The notes below the pieces were generated by a model. It was not told the origin of the DNA. It worked only from the letters and a program-made list of their open reading frames with translations, and ran no database searches. The position numbers and the translations under genes are program-made. Source: Pseudomonas sp. 10-1B (lineage in GTDB: Bacteria; Pseudomonadota; Gammaproteobacteria; Pseudomonadales; Pseudomonadaceae). Taken from it: a stretch of 64,000 nt of DNA. The stretch spans positions 1-64,000 of the forward strand of contig NZ_JYKS01000052.1 of NCBI RefSeq assembly GCF_000935045.1, read 5' to 3'. Shown in pieces: positions 8,425 through 17,435 of the stretch. The stretch's first letter is position 1; every line of letters begins with the position of its first letter.

Positions 8425-9079
8425 GTGGACGCTCTATGTAGTTGTTCTCCGGAGCAAAAGTCCGTCGCGGCCCTTCCAAGGTCACATCAGGAAGCTCGGA
8501 GACTTTGTACACTTTGAAACCCGTTGTGATTGTTATCGCGGTGCTTTCAACCCCTTCCCTCCAAGGAATATAGAGATCTTTTCTGGCCAAATATTCACCT
8601 GGTGCCAAATGCTCGCGCCAAGCCACAGATGAAGAGACATCTACAGAAAATCCGGTAGCAGTCCTCTTGCCCTTGAAGGTGGTGGCGCCTTGTCCTTCAA
8701 CGCGGATGACCGTAAATGAGTTGTTTTCCTTAAGCATCTTGAAAAACGGCTTGAGATGCTTCTTTGGAAGCCTGTGCTGCTTAAGCAGTGCCGTTAATCC
8801 AGTGCCCGCTCTGCCGCTTGAGTCCACCTTGTTCACTGGATCGCCATTGCAATACATATACGCATTGATTCCACCCTCCGCGAATGGGCTCAGCTCATCA
8901 GGGCTATTGAAGCGCATCAACCGCGTGTTTAGCTGGCGATAGCCATTGCCCAATGGATAATCGTGTTCGCAGACATCGCGCCAATATCCGCAGAACCCGA
9001 GCAGACGGCTAGAGCCACCCGATCGCTCATACCCGTAAGGACCATACACAACTGTCTCTACTCGAACGCGCGTGCTCAT
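8336..9079 (-). CDS. Small orphan RHS-repeat-associated core protein
   Basis: A 247-residue protein. Residues about 11-90 match the RHS-associated core (YGPYGY, LGFCGYWRD, LGNGYRQLNTRLMRFNSPD, LSPFAEGGINAYMYCNGDP). Residues 91-247 form a variable C-terminal tail I do not recognise. Full RHS toxins have over 1000 residues of YD repeats before the core; here only the core and tail exist. AGGAGG lies 4 bases before the ATG, so it looks expressed. The DNA is clearly AT-richer than its neighbours, which suggests transfer. No adjacent small immunity gene is apparent. The last 29 codons run antisense through the end of the urea transporter gene. Confidence 0.8.
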   Translation of the reverse strand: MSTRVRVETVVYGPYGYERSGGSSRLLGFCGYWRDVCEHDYPLGNGYRQLNTRLMRFNSPDELSPFAEGGINAYMYCNGDPVNKVDSSGRAGTGLTALLKQHRLPKKHLKPFFKMLKENNSFTVIRVEGQGATTFKGKRTATGFSVDVSSSVAWREHLAPGEYLARKDLYIPWREGVESTAITITTGFKVYKVSELPDVTLEGPRRTFAPENNYIERPLSSVVGGVRLGDRGAGFSGVPQGASASRR

Positions 9080-9223
9080 AAAGCCTCCTTTGTGCGAATG
9101 GCCAATTGTTGGAGAGTTTTTGGCCCCACAGTACTGGCAATTCTGTCAGGTGCTCTCCACTGCTCTCTCTCGTATGGCTATGGCTCAAGCAGGCCAATTA
9201 GCTGTTTCCCAAACAGTGATGTT

Positions 9224-9335
9224 GCCTGTTCTGGCCCTATCGCCGGCAAGCCAGCTCCCACAGGTACTGCACAAGCTTCAAGACCTGTGGCGTACCTGTG
9301 GGAGCTGGCTTGCCGGCGATAGGGCCAGAACAGGC
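9224..9335. repeat. REP pair (GCCGGCAAGCCAGC type)
   Basis: A long inverted pair from GCCTGTTCTGGCCCTATCGC to its complement, with a spacer containing GACCTGTGG. It lies between the divergent RHS and sulfate-binding genes. The rest of the 9080-9437 gap holds the sbp promoter candidate and nothing else recognisable. Confidence 0.85.
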
Positions 9336-9364
9336 AGCGGCATAACCAAAGTGCTTTTTGTTCT

Positions 9365-9393
9365 TTAACCCACGCAAACCCTCCCGCTATAGT
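9365..9393 (+). promoter_or_regulatory. Candidate sigma-70 promoter of sbp
   Basis: TTAACC (9365-9370) and TATAGT (9388-9393) are spaced 17 bp apart, 45 bp before the sbp ATG. Motif match only. Confidence 0.5.
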
Positions 9394-9437
9394 CGCAGGC
9401 AAACTGCCAACACCCTTCTCGATAACAAGGAAGCAAC

Positions 9438-10436
9438 GTGAAAAAACTCTTCACCGCCTCGCTGCTCGCCGCAGGCCTGGCCTTGGGCAACTTCGCCCAG
9501 GCCGCCCCCACCTTGCTCAACGTCTCCTACGACGTGATGCGCGACTTCTACAAGGACTACAACCCAGCCTTCCAGAAGCACTGGGAAGCCGAGCACAAAG
9601 AAAAGGTCAATGTGCAGATGTCCTTCGGCGGCTCCAGCAAGCAGGCCCGGGCAGTGATCGATGGCCTGCCGGCCGATGTCATCACCATGAACATGGCCAC
9701 CGACATCAACGCCCTTGCCGACAATGGCAAGCTGGTGCCGGACAACTGGGTCACCCGCCTGCCGAACAACAGCGCGCCGTTCACCTCGGCCACCGTGTTC
9801 ATCGTGCGCAAGGGCAACCCGAAAGCCCTGAAAGACTGGCCAGACCTGCTCAAGGACGGTGTGCAGGTGATCGTGCCCAACCCGAAAACCTCGGGTAACG
9901 GCCGCTACACCTACCTGTCGGCCTGGGGCTATGTGCTCAAGCAGGGCGGTGACGAAACCAAGGCTCGTGATTTCGTCGGCAAGCTGTTCAAGCAGGCACC
10001 GGTACTCGACACCGGTGGCCGTGCCGCTACCACCACCTTCATGACCAACCAGATTGGCGACGTGCTCGTCACCTTCGAGAACGAAGCCGAGATGATCGCC
10101 CGCGAGTTTGGCCGCGACCAGTTCGAAGTGGTCTACCCGAGCGTGTCGGCCGAAGCCGAGCCGCCGGTGAGTGTGGTCGACAAGGTAGTGGCCAGGAAGG
10201 GCACCCAGGCCGTGGCCGAGGAATACCTGAAGTACCTGTGGTCGCCAGCGGCCCAAGAGATCGCCGCCAATAACTACCTGCGCCCGCGTGACGCGACAGT
10301 GCTGGCCAAGTACACCGACCGCTTCCCGAAAGTGGACTTCCTGTCGGTGGAGAAGACCTTCGGTGACTGGCGAACCGTGCAGAAGACCCACTTCAATGAT
10401 GGTGGGGTGTTTGACCAGATCTACACCAATCAGTAA
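9438..10436 (+). CDS. sbp: Periplasmic sulfate-binding protein
   Basis: A 332-residue periplasmic binding protein of the Sbp/CysP family that delivers sulfate to the CysTWA permease. A clear signal peptide (MKKLFTASLLAAGLALGNFAQA, cleavage after residue 22) is followed by LLNVSYDVMRDFYKDYN. FGGSSKQARAVIDGLPADV and the PNPKTSGNGRYTYL segment are family signatures of the anion site. No permease genes are adjacent, so it must work with a CysTWA system elsewhere. Flanking REP pairs isolate it as a single-gene unit. Confidence 0.93.
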   Translation: MKKLFTASLLAAGLALGNFAQAAPTLLNVSYDVMRDFYKDYNPAFQKHWEAEHKEKVNVQMSFGGSSKQARAVIDGLPADVITMNMATDINALADNGKLVPDNWVTRLPNNSAPFTSATVFIVRKGNPKALKDWPDLLKDGVQVIVPNPKTSGNGRYTYLSAWGYVLKQGGDETKARDFVGKLFKQAPVLDTGGRAATTTFMTNQIGDVLVTFENEAEMIAREFGRDQFEVVYPSVSAEAEPPVSVVDKVVARKGTQAVAEEYLKYLWSPAAQEIAANNYLRPRDATVLAKYTDRFPKVDFLSVEKTFGDWRTVQKTHFNDGGVFDQIYTNQ

Positions 10437-10449
10437 TTGATTCACGCAG

Positions 10450-10535
10450 GTCCGGCCTCTTCGCGGGTAAACCCGCTCCTACAAGCATGGCGTTGTACTT
10501 TGTAGGAGCGGGTTTACCCGCGAAGAGGCCGGACC
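10450..10535. repeat. REP pair (GCGGGTAAACCCGC type)
   Basis: GTCCGGCCTCTTCGCGGGTA and its exact complement flank a 20-base spacer just after the sbp stop. The stem is nearly perfect over more than 30 bp, so it should fold strongly in the sbp transcript. Confidence 0.88.
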
Positions 10536-10626
10536 AGGCAACACACCAATCGAACTTTCCCCACCCTTCAGCCATCAGTTCCTTGAGTAACCCTGCCCCG
10601 CTCACCCCGGCCCAAGGAGTACTCCA

Positions 10627-12651
10627 GTGCTGCGCTTTCTCTCTACCCTGCTGCTCGGCTGCCTGCTGAGCACCCATCTGCTGGCTGCCGAGCCTGCCCC
10701 CGCCGAAGAACAACCCGCCGAACCCGAACCGGTGCTGCAAGGTGGCCTGCTTGGCGCACTGGCCGACGGCCTGGACAGCGCCGCCCAGGAGCTGGACCTT
10801 GACGCCCATCTGGTCGATGCCTGGCGCCTGCGCACCGACCGTGCCACCAAAGAGATCGAACGCCTGGTCGATCGCCACTCGGTCGGCGACACCCCGCAAC
10901 TGGCCGGCAACTTCCTTTTGCTTACCCTCGCCTGGGCCGCCAGCTTCGCCCTGCTCACCAGCCTCGGCCGTTGGGTCGCCAAACGCACCTCAGGCAGCCC
11001 CTGGCTGCGCACCCGCAAACGCGCCAGCAGCCTGCTCGGCTACCTGCTGCCCTATACCCTGCCGGCCCTGGCCAGCCTGCCGCTGACCCTCTACGTCAGC
11101 CGCTTCCTCGAGCCATCGGTGGCCCGCGCACTGGGCCTGAGCCTGGCCTACGCCACCAGCAGCGGCCTGTTCTCGACCTCGATCGTCCTCTGCTTGATCA
11201 CTCTGTTCGACGCTGGCCACAAGCGCCCGGCCGTGGCCGTGATCAAGCGCCTGGCGCCGCACCCGCTGTTCCTGATCGGCTTTCTCGCGGCCTGGAGCGA
11301 TGCCCTGACCAGCCCGCAGATCGCCCGCCAGCTGGGTGGCAACATCACTGCCAGCGTCGCCGTGATCACCGGCCTCGCCGCCACCTTCATCTTCGCCAGC
11401 CTGGTCATCCGCCTGCGCCGCCCGGTGGCCCACTTGATCCGCAACCGCGACTTCAGCGACCGCATCCAGCACCGAGCAGTGCAAGAAACCCTGCGAATCT
11501 TCTCGGCGGTGTGGTACCTGCCGATCCTGCTGATGATCCTGGTGTCGGCAATCCACCTGGTGGGTGCCGGTGAAGAAAGCCAGAAAGCCCTGCAGAAAGC
11601 CTTGCTGACCACCGTGCTGCTGGTCTCGACCGTGTTCCTCAGCACCTTGCTGCAACACCTGCTGGCCCCGCGTGAAACGGACCCGGCACAGCGTATACGG
11701 CCCTACAAGGAACTGCTGCGCAGCCTCAGCCATGCCCTGCTGCGTATCGCCATGGCGGTCGCCTTCATCGAACTGCTGGGGCGTATCTGGGGCTTCTCGG
11801 TGATCGGCTTCGCCCTGAGCAACAGCCTGGGCCAGGCCATCAGCAACTCGCTGTCGAGCATCGGCCTGATCCTGCTGGTTACCTGGCTACTGTGGGTGGT
11901 ACTCGACACTGCCATCCAGGAAACGCTCAAGCCCGCCGTCGGCCGCCGCGCCGCGCGCCAGCCGAGTACCCGGGTGCGAACCATCCTGCCCATGCTGCGC
12001 AACGCGACCAAAGTGATCCTGATCGTCATCTGCACCATCACCACCATGGCCAACCTGGGCATCAATGTCGCGCCACTGCTGGCCGGTGCCGGGGTGATCG
12101 GCCTGGCCATCGGCTTCGGCTCGCAGCAGTTGGTGCAGGACGTGATCACCGGGTTGTTCATCCTCATCGAAGACACCATCTCCATCGGCGACTGGGTGGT
12201 GCTCGATTCCGGCCATGCCGGTACCGTCGAAAGCCTGACCATCCGTACCTTGCGCCTGCGCGATGGCAAAGGCTTCGTGCACTCGGTGCCGTTCGGCCAG
12301 ATCAAGGCGGTTACCAACCAGTCGCGGCAGTTTGCCTATGCGTTCTTTTCGGTGCAGTTCACCTATGACAGTGACGTGGATGAGTCACTGGCGCTGATTC
12401 ACGAAGTGGGCAAGTCGATCAGCGAAGACCCGCTGCTGCGCATCAACCTGCAGGGGCCGCTGCAGGTGTTCGGGGTGGATCGCATGGACTTGAACGGCTT
12501 TGTGCTGACGGCGCAGTTCCGCACCGTTTCCGGCGGGCAGTATGCGGTTAGCCGGGCGTTCAACGAGCGGCTGAAGAAGCGCGTGGACCAGACCGATAAA
12601 GTGAGTTTTGCCCAGGTTTATCCGCTACCGGTGCAGGCTCTGGGGGCTTGA
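10627..12651 (+). CDS. MscS-family mechanosensitive channel
   Basis: A 674-residue large MscS-type protein. It has a signal peptide (MLRFLSTLLLGCLLSTHLLA), a short periplasmic region rich in Glu, then about nine membrane helices. The last is the Gly/Ala-rich pore helix around GVIGLAIGFGSQQLVQDVITGLF, followed by the beta domain (DTISIGDWVVLDSGHAGTVE) and the C-terminal alpha/beta part. It would release solutes on osmotic downshock, as in the YbdG/MscM-size subgroup; the exact paralogue is uncertain. It starts at a GTG with AAGGAGT five bases upstream. REP pairs lie on both sides. Confidence 0.9.
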   Translation: MLRFLSTLLLGCLLSTHLLAAEPAPAEEQPAEPEPVLQGGLLGALADGLDSAAQELDLDAHLVDAWRLRTDRATKEIERLVDRHSVGDTPQLAGNFLLLTLAWAASFALLTSLGRWVAKRTSGSPWLRTRKRASSLLGYLLPYTLPALASLPLTLYVSRFLEPSVARALGLSLAYATSSGLFSTSIVLCLITLFDAGHKRPAVAVIKRLAPHPLFLIGFLAAWSDALTSPQIARQLGGNITASVAVITGLAATFIFASLVIRLRRPVAHLIRNRDFSDRIQHRAVQETLRIFSAVWYLPILLMILVSAIHLVGAGEESQKALQKALLTTVLLVSTVFLSTLLQHLLAPRETDPAQRIRPYKELLRSLSHALLRIAMAVAFIELLGRIWGFSVIGFALSNSLGQAISNSLSSIGLILLVTWLLWVVLDTAIQETLKPAVGRRAARQPSTRVRTILPMLRNATKVILIVICTITTMANLGINVAPLLAGAGVIGLAIGFGSQQLVQDVITGLFILIEDTISIGDWVVLDSGHAGTVESLTIRTLRLRDGKGFVHSVPFGQIKAVTNQSRQFAYAFFSVQFTYDSDVDESLALIHEVGKSISEDPLLRINLQGPLQVFGVDRMDLNGFVLTAQFRTVSGGQYAVSRAFNERLKKRVDQTDKVSFAQVYPLPVQALGA

Positions 12652-12660
12652 TGTTACCTG

Positions 12661-12762
12661 TACCGGCCTCTTCGCGGGCACGCCCGCTCCCACAGGTACT
12701 CCACAGCATTCAGACTTGTGGCGATCCCTGTGGGAGCGGGCGTGCCCGCGAAGAGGCCGGCA
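12661..12762. repeat. REP pair (GCGGGCACGCCCGC type)
   Basis: CCGGCCTCTTCGCGGGCACG and its inverted copy sit in the convergent gap between the MscS-type gene and the methyltransferase gene, where they could terminate both transcripts. Confidence 0.85.
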
Positions 12763-12771
12763 AGGGCAACA

Positions 12772-13728
12772 TCACATCGGGCGGAATACCAAGGCCTTGA
12801 GCCCCCCCGCCGGATCCACATCCGGAAACTCCGGCGGGTTTTCCAACCGCTCGACAAACCCCAGCGAAGGCGCCTGCTCGGCCATCCCTTCGATCAGGAA
12901 CTCCGGCCCGATCCCCGGATCGTTGACACACGCCAGCACCGTCCCGCCTTCGCTCAACAACTCCGGCAAACGCCGCAGGATCTTCGCGTAATCCTGGGTC
13001 AGCACGAAGCTGCCACGCTGGAAAGTTGGTGGATCGATGATGATCAGGTCGTAAGGCCCGTACTTGCGCACCTTGCCCCACGACTTGAACAGCTCGTGTC
13101 CCAGGTACGCCACCCGCGACGCATCGTGGCCGTTCAGGCGGTGGTTATCCCGGCCCCGGGACAACGCCGACTTGGCCATGTCCAGATTCACCACCTGCTC
13201 GGCACCACCGGCAATCGCCGCCACCGAAAACCCGCAGGTATAGGCGAACAGGTTCAACACCCGCTTGCCCGCCGCCTGCTCGCGCACCCAACGCCGGCCA
13301 TAACGCATGTCGAGGAACAGGCCGTTGTTCTGCCGCACGCCCAGGTCCAGCAGGTAGGTCAGGCCGTCTTCGACCACCTCGCGCTGCTGGCACGGCTCGC
13401 CCAGCAGCCACTGGCCCGGGCTGTCTGGCAGGTAGCGGTGCTGGATGAGGATGGCCTGGCCGCTCCACTGTGGGCGTTCAGCCAAGGTGCGTAGCATGGC
13501 TTCCAGTTCGGCCAGCTGGCCTTCGCCTGGCTCGCGGAACAGGGCGACCGACAGCACGCCTTGCAGCCAGTCGACGGTGACCTGCTCCAGGCCCGGCCAG
13601 CAACGGCCACGGCCGTGGAACAGGCGGCGGGTTTCCTGCGGGGCAGGGTCGAGGGCGGCGAGCAGGCGTTGCTCAAGGGTGTGGATCGGCGAGGTCATGG
13701 TGGGTCGCAGGCTGGCAAAGAGCGGCAT
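12772..13728 (-). CDS. Class I SAM-dependent methyltransferase (RlmI/RlmK-like, COG1092)
   Basis: A 318-residue methyltransferase resembling the catalytic part of RlmI/RlmK 23S rRNA cytosine methyltransferases, but without the N-terminal PUA domain. Seen: motif I VLNLFAYTCGFSVAA, the acidic VNLDMAKSAL after it, and motif IV IIIDPPTF. The N-terminal part (FHGRGRCWPGLEQVTVDWL) resembles the family's beta-barrel linker. The ATG at 13728 was preferred because AGGGGG lies four bases upstream; the ATG at 13698 is the alternative. The actual substrate is unknown; an RNA target is likely by family. Confidence 0.8.
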   Translation of the reverse strand: MPLFASLRPTMTSPIHTLEQRLLAALDPAPQETRRLFHGRGRCWPGLEQVTVDWLQGVLSVALFREPGEGQLAELEAMLRTLAERPQWSGQAILIQHRYLPDSPGQWLLGEPCQQREVVEDGLTYLLDLGVRQNNGLFLDMRYGRRWVREQAAGKRVLNLFAYTCGFSVAAIAGGAEQVVNLDMAKSALSRGRDNHRLNGHDASRVAYLGHELFKSWGKVRKYGPYDLIIIDPPTFQRGSFVLTQDYAKILRRLPELLSEGGTVLACVNDPGIGPEFLIEGMAEQAPSLGFVERLENPPEFPDVDPAGGLKALVFRPM

Positions 13729-13743
13729 TCTACCCCCTGAGGG

Positions 13744-13847
13744 CGCTTTGCGCCCTATCGCCGGCAAGCCAGCTCCCACAGGTACTGCACAGGCCTCGAA
13801 ACTTGCGCAAAACCTGTGGGAGCTGGCTTGCCGGCGATAGGCGCAAC
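13744..13847. repeat. REP pair (GCCGGCAAGCCAGC type)
   Basis: Inverted REP copies with GGGCGC-TTT-GCGCCC beside the left arm, filling the gap between the EamA gene and the methyltransferase gene on the - strand. Confidence 0.85.
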
Positions 13848-13853
13848 GCGGTC

Positions 13854-14753
13854 TCAATGGCCCTCGACCGTTATCGCTTTGGACCGGAACCACCACCCCT
13901 GCTGCATCCCCGCTGCCGCCAGCAAAATCAACCCCACCCCCAGCCACTGCAGCGGCACCAGGCGGTGCCCGAACGCCACCCAGTCCACCAGGATCGCCGC
14001 AATTGGGTAGATGAACGACAGTGCCCCGGTCAACGCCGTGGGCAGGCGCTGGATGGCACTGTACAACAGCACATACATCAGGCCGGTGTGCACCATGCCC
14101 AAGGTGAGCAGGCTGGCCAGTGCCGGCACTTCACCCGGCAACCCGCCAAGCTTGACCCACGGCGCCAGCAACAGCACACCAGTGCTCACCTGGATCAGTG
14201 CGATCAGGTGCGGTGGCGTGCCGCTCAGGCGCTTGATGATCAACGCGGCGATGGCATACAACAACGCTGCCCCCAGCGCCAGCGCAATCCCCAACAGATA
14301 ATCCTCACCACTGCCCTGCCCCGCACCATGGGCACTGACGATGGCCAGCATGCCAAGGAACGCCACGCTCAGCCAGGTAACCTTGGCCAGGGTGATCTTC
14401 TCGCCCAGGAACAGCGCCGCCAGCCCCACCAGCATGAACGGCTGCACGTTGTACACCGCCGTGCCGATGGCAATCGAGGCCCGCGAGTACGAGGCAAACA
14501 ACAGCAGCCAGTTGCCAACGATGGCCACGCCACTGGCAATTGCCAGCAGAAACGCCGTGCGGCTGATCACACCCGGCCGCAGAAAACCGAAAGCGGCGCA
14601 AATCGCCAGCAAGGTCACCGCACCGAACACGCAGCGCCAGAACACCACCTCAAGCACCGGCTGGCCGGACACCAGCACGAACCAGCCGATGGTCCCGGAA
14701 ATCAGCATGGCGGCGACCATTTCCAGCGAGCCACGACGCAATGAACTGTCCAT
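13854..14753 (-). CDS. EamA/DMT-family transporter
   Basis: A 299-residue inner-membrane protein with ten predicted helices and two EamA repeats, of the drug/metabolite transporter superfamily. SGTIGWFVLVSGQPVLEVVFWRC begins the first repeat and the second begins near LLYAIAALIIKRLSG. The substrate cannot be told from sequence; amino-acid or metabolite export is common. The ATG at 14753 has AGGAGGTGTGAG upstream. It is divergent from an Lrp/AsnC regulator 133 bp away, the classic arrangement for a regulator controlling an amino-acid exporter (inference). Confidence 0.88.
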   Translation of the reverse strand: MDSSLRRGSLEMVAAMLISGTIGWFVLVSGQPVLEVVFWRCVFGAVTLLAICAAFGFLRPGVISRTAFLLAIASGVAIVGNWLLLFASYSRASIAIGTAVYNVQPFMLVGLAALFLGEKITLAKVTWLSVAFLGMLAIVSAHGAGQGSGEDYLLGIALALGAALLYAIAALIIKRLSGTPPHLIALIQVSTGVLLLAPWVKLGGLPGEVPALASLLTLGMVHTGLMYVLLYSAIQRLPTALTGALSFIYPIAAILVDWVAFGHRLVPLQWLGVGLILLAAAGMQQGWWFRSKAITVEGH

Positions 14754-14886
14754 CTCACACCTCCTGTCGACGATGGACACAGTATGCAAAGGTTGCTGCA
14801 GCGCCTTCCAGCGGATAACGAAGGTAGATCTGTTCATTTGCCTTTACTATCAAGGCAAATAGAGCCAACTACCTGATGAGGTACCC

Positions 14887-15324
14887 ATGACCGATGCCAT
14901 CGACCAATTGCTGATCAACGCACTGATGGATGACTCGCGCCGCTCGCTCAAGGCCCTGGCGCAGATCAGCGGGCTGTCCGCGCCCAGCGTCAGCGAGCGC
15001 CTGCGCCGCCTGGAAGAGCGTGGTGTGCTCCGCGGTTACACGGTGGAGGTCGACCCGCGCGCCTTTGGTTACCAACTACAAGCGATCGTGCGCATCCGCC
15101 CGCTGCCTGGGCAGTTGCAGGAGGTGGAGCGGCAGATCATTGCCATTCCCGAGTTCACCGAATGCGACAAGGTCACCGGCGAGGACTGCTTCATTGCACG
15201 TTTGCATGTGCGCTCGATGGAACAACTGGACACCCTGCTCGACCGCATCAATGTGCTGGCCGAGACCAATACCGCGATCATCAAGAAAAGCCCGGTGAAA
15301 CGGCGGTTGCCGCCGATGGACTGA
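14887..15324 (+). CDS. Lrp/AsnC-family transcriptional regulator
   Basis: A 145-residue regulator with an N-terminal winged HTH (LLINALMDDSRRSLKALAQISGLSAPSVSERLRRLEERGVLRGY) and a C-terminal RAM/AsnC ligand domain (FGYQLQAIVRIRPL through CDKVTGEDCFIARLHV). These proteins form octamers and sense amino acids. It is transcribed away from the EamA exporter gene and probably controls it. An in-phase start at 14887 is followed directly by the HTH. Confidence 0.9.
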   Translation: MTDAIDQLLINALMDDSRRSLKALAQISGLSAPSVSERLRRLEERGVLRGYTVEVDPRAFGYQLQAIVRIRPLPGQLQEVERQIIAIPEFTECDKVTGEDCFIARLHVRSMEQLDTLLDRINVLAETNTAIIKKSPVKRRLPPMD

Positions 15325-15333
15325 GTGTTGCCT

Positions 15334-15441
15334 GGACCGGCCCTATCGCCGGCAAGCCAGGCTCCCACAAAGACCTCCATCATTCTTGAAACCTGTGGAG
15401 TACCTGTGGGAGCTGGCTTGCCGGCGATAGGGCCGGAACAG
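15334..15441. repeat. REP pair (GCCGGCAAGCCAGG type)
   Basis: Inverted pair around a spacer with AAAGACCTCCATCATTCTTG, right after the Lrp-family gene stop. The left arm has one extra G compared with the consensus. Confidence 0.85.
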
Positions 15442-15886
15442 GGAAAAGCTGACTAATTCTTGTACACAAGAATGTCACCTTAGGTGCCATTTTTGTGTGC
15501 ACTTTCTTCAGTAATGCCCCAATACGTTACACCCCACTCGCAACTAATTTTGACCATTTGATCAACTAATTAACCAACTAAAAATTTAAACCTGTTCATT
15601 GGGTCAACTTATATCCCCTGCATTTCATTAACTTACCTTTCAACAACATAGATTCAAAATGCTGGCCACTTGGCAGTTGATTTTTCCTTGGCATGGAACT
15701 GGCTTTTGTGTGTTCGTGTTTTGTATACAAACCGAACAAAACATAAATACACAAGAACCCGCGACGCCAGCCCAAAAGCCGGCCGCCGCGCCCAGAACCC
15801 TGTGATGCCAACGCTGCACCGACGAGATGGCGAGCCCGTGCGCATGCCCGCTCATCGCAGTCCATGTGCATCAGGAGCCCGCCGGA
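15442..15886. other. AT-rich 445-bp leader/control region of the NCS1 permease
   Basis: A long gene-free stretch, much AT-richer than its surroundings. It holds a dyad ATTCTTGT-AC-ACAAGAAT (15456-15473), the sequence TTGACCATTTGATCAA, and the TTGTATACAA palindrome at 15721-15730 nested between TGTTCG and CGAACA. No ORF or RNA gene was recognised. It probably carries regulator sites and the permease promoter. Confidence 0.5.
15721..15730. promoter_or_regulatory. Palindromic operator candidate TTGTATACAA (copy 3, permease)
   Basis: Perfect palindrome 156 bp before the permease ATG, enclosed by inverted hexamers TGTTCG and CGAACA. It is the same 10-mer as the two copies upstream of gcl. Confidence 0.55.
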
Positions 15887-17419
15887 ATGAGTAGCAGCCT
15901 CGACCTTGCCCCTGAACTATCCGTCGCCAGCACCCACGCCAATTCCACTCTCAGCGGCCATCAGCCGGAACTTGTCCTGAGCCCGCGCCTGCATAACCGC
16001 GACCTCGCGCCCACCCGTATCGAGGGCCGTCGCTGGGGTGGCTACAGCATCTTCGCGCTGTGGACAAACGATGTGCACAATATCGCCAACTATTCGTTCG
16101 CCATGGGCTTGTTCGCCCTCGGCCTGGGTGGCTGGCAAATTCTGTTGTCACTGGCCATCGGTGCGGCGCTGGTGTACTTCTTCATGAACCTGTCCGGCTA
16201 CATGGGGCAGAAAACCGGGGTACCGTTCCCGGTCATCAGCCGCATCGCCTTCGGCATCCACGGCGCGCAGATCCCGGCGCTGATCCGTGCGGTCATCGCC
16301 ATCGCCTGGTTCGGCATCCAGACCTACCTGGCCTCGGTGGTGCTGCGCGTGCTGCTCACCGCCGTGTGGCCGCAACTGGCAGCCTACGACCTCGACAGCA
16401 TCCTCGGCCTGTCGAGCCTGGGCTGGGTATGCTTCGTGGCGATCTGGCTGGTGCAACTGGTGATCCTTGCCTATGGCATGGAGATGGTGCGCCGCTATGA
16501 GGCCTTCGCCGGCCCGGTGATCCTGCTGACCGTCGCTGCCCTGGCGGTATTCATGTACTTCAAGGCCGACGCGCGCATCGCCTGGTCGGTGGCCGAGCCG
16601 CTGACCGGCTACGAGATGTGGCGCAACATCTTCGCCGGCGGCGCGCTGTGGCTGGCTATCTACGGCACCCTGGTGCTGAACTTCTGTGACTTCGCCCGCT
16701 CCTCGCCGTGCCGCAAGACCATTCGCGTCGGCAACTTCTGGGGCCTGCCGGTGAACATCCTGGTGTTCGCCGTGATCACCGTGGTGCTGTGCGGCGCACA
16801 GTTCCAGATCAACGGCCAGGTCATCGACAGCCCGACGCAGATCGTCGCCGCCATCCCCAGCACGCCATTCCTGGTGCTTGGCTGCCTGGCCTTCCTGATC
16901 GTCACCGTGGCAGTGAACATCATGGCCAACTTCGTGGCCCCGGCCTTCGTCCTCAGCAACCTGGCACCGCGCCACCTGAACTTCCGCCGTGCCGGGTTGA
17001 TCAGCGCCACCCTGGCGGTGCTGATCCTGCCGTGGAACCTGTACAACAGCCCGTTGGTGATCGTGTACTTCCTGTCTGGCCTGGGCGCCCTGCTCGGCCC
17101 GCTGTACGGGGTGATCATGTCCGACTACTGGTTGCTGCGCAAAGGCTGCATCAACGTGCCGCAGCTGTACAGCGAGGACCCGGCCGGCGCCTACCACTAC
17201 ACCAAGGGTATCAACCTGCGCGCCGTAGCGGCCTTCGTACCGGCCGCACTGCTGGCCATCGTCCTGGCCCTGGTACCCAACTTCCAAAGCGTGGCGCCGT
17301 TCTCCTGGCTGATCGGTGCCGGTATCGCCGCCGCCCTGTACCTGCTGATCGCGCCACGCAACCGCCAATACCACGATGTCAGCGGCGAGTGCATCGCCGT
17401 CGACCACAGCAGCCATTGA
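15887..17419 (+). CDS. NCS1-family permease (hydantoin/allantoin/nucleobase type)
   Basis: A 510-residue NCS1 transporter with about twelve helices. These are sodium or proton symporters for hydantoins, allantoin, uracil or cytosine (Mhp1 is the structural model). Seen: the SIFALWTNDVHNIANYSFAMG segment of helix 1, the GVPFPVISRIAFGIHGAQIPALIRA stretch, and DFARSSPCRK between helices 6 and 7. Starting at the ATG at 15887 (AGGAG nine bases upstream) removes 20 unlikely N-terminal residues. It sits 16 bp before a hydantoin-racemase-like gene, so the pair likely handles a 5-substituted hydantoin or allantoin. Confidence 0.9.
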   Translation: MSSSLDLAPELSVASTHANSTLSGHQPELVLSPRLHNRDLAPTRIEGRRWGGYSIFALWTNDVHNIANYSFAMGLFALGLGGWQILLSLAIGAALVYFFMNLSGYMGQKTGVPFPVISRIAFGIHGAQIPALIRAVIAIAWFGIQTYLASVVLRVLLTAVWPQLAAYDLDSILGLSSLGWVCFVAIWLVQLVILAYGMEMVRRYEAFAGPVILLTVAALAVFMYFKADARIAWSVAEPLTGYEMWRNIFAGGALWLAIYGTLVLNFCDFARSSPCRKTIRVGNFWGLPVNILVFAVITVVLCGAQFQINGQVIDSPTQIVAAIPSTPFLVLGCLAFLIVTVAVNIMANFVAPAFVLSNLAPRHLNFRRAGLISATLAVLILPWNLYNSPLVIVYFLSGLGALLGPLYGVIMSDYWLLRKGCINVPQLYSEDPAGAYHYTKGINLRAVAAFVPAALLAIVLALVPNFQSVAPFSWLIGAGIAAALYLLIAPRNRQYHDVSGECIAVDHSSH

Positions 17420-17435
17420 TCAGGGAGGACTGCCC

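Noticed and set aside
15596..15871. Short frames on both strands in the AT-rich leader of the permease
   Set aside because: They overlap each other in several frames and have no ribosome site or recognisable sequence. The region is better read as regulatory DNA.
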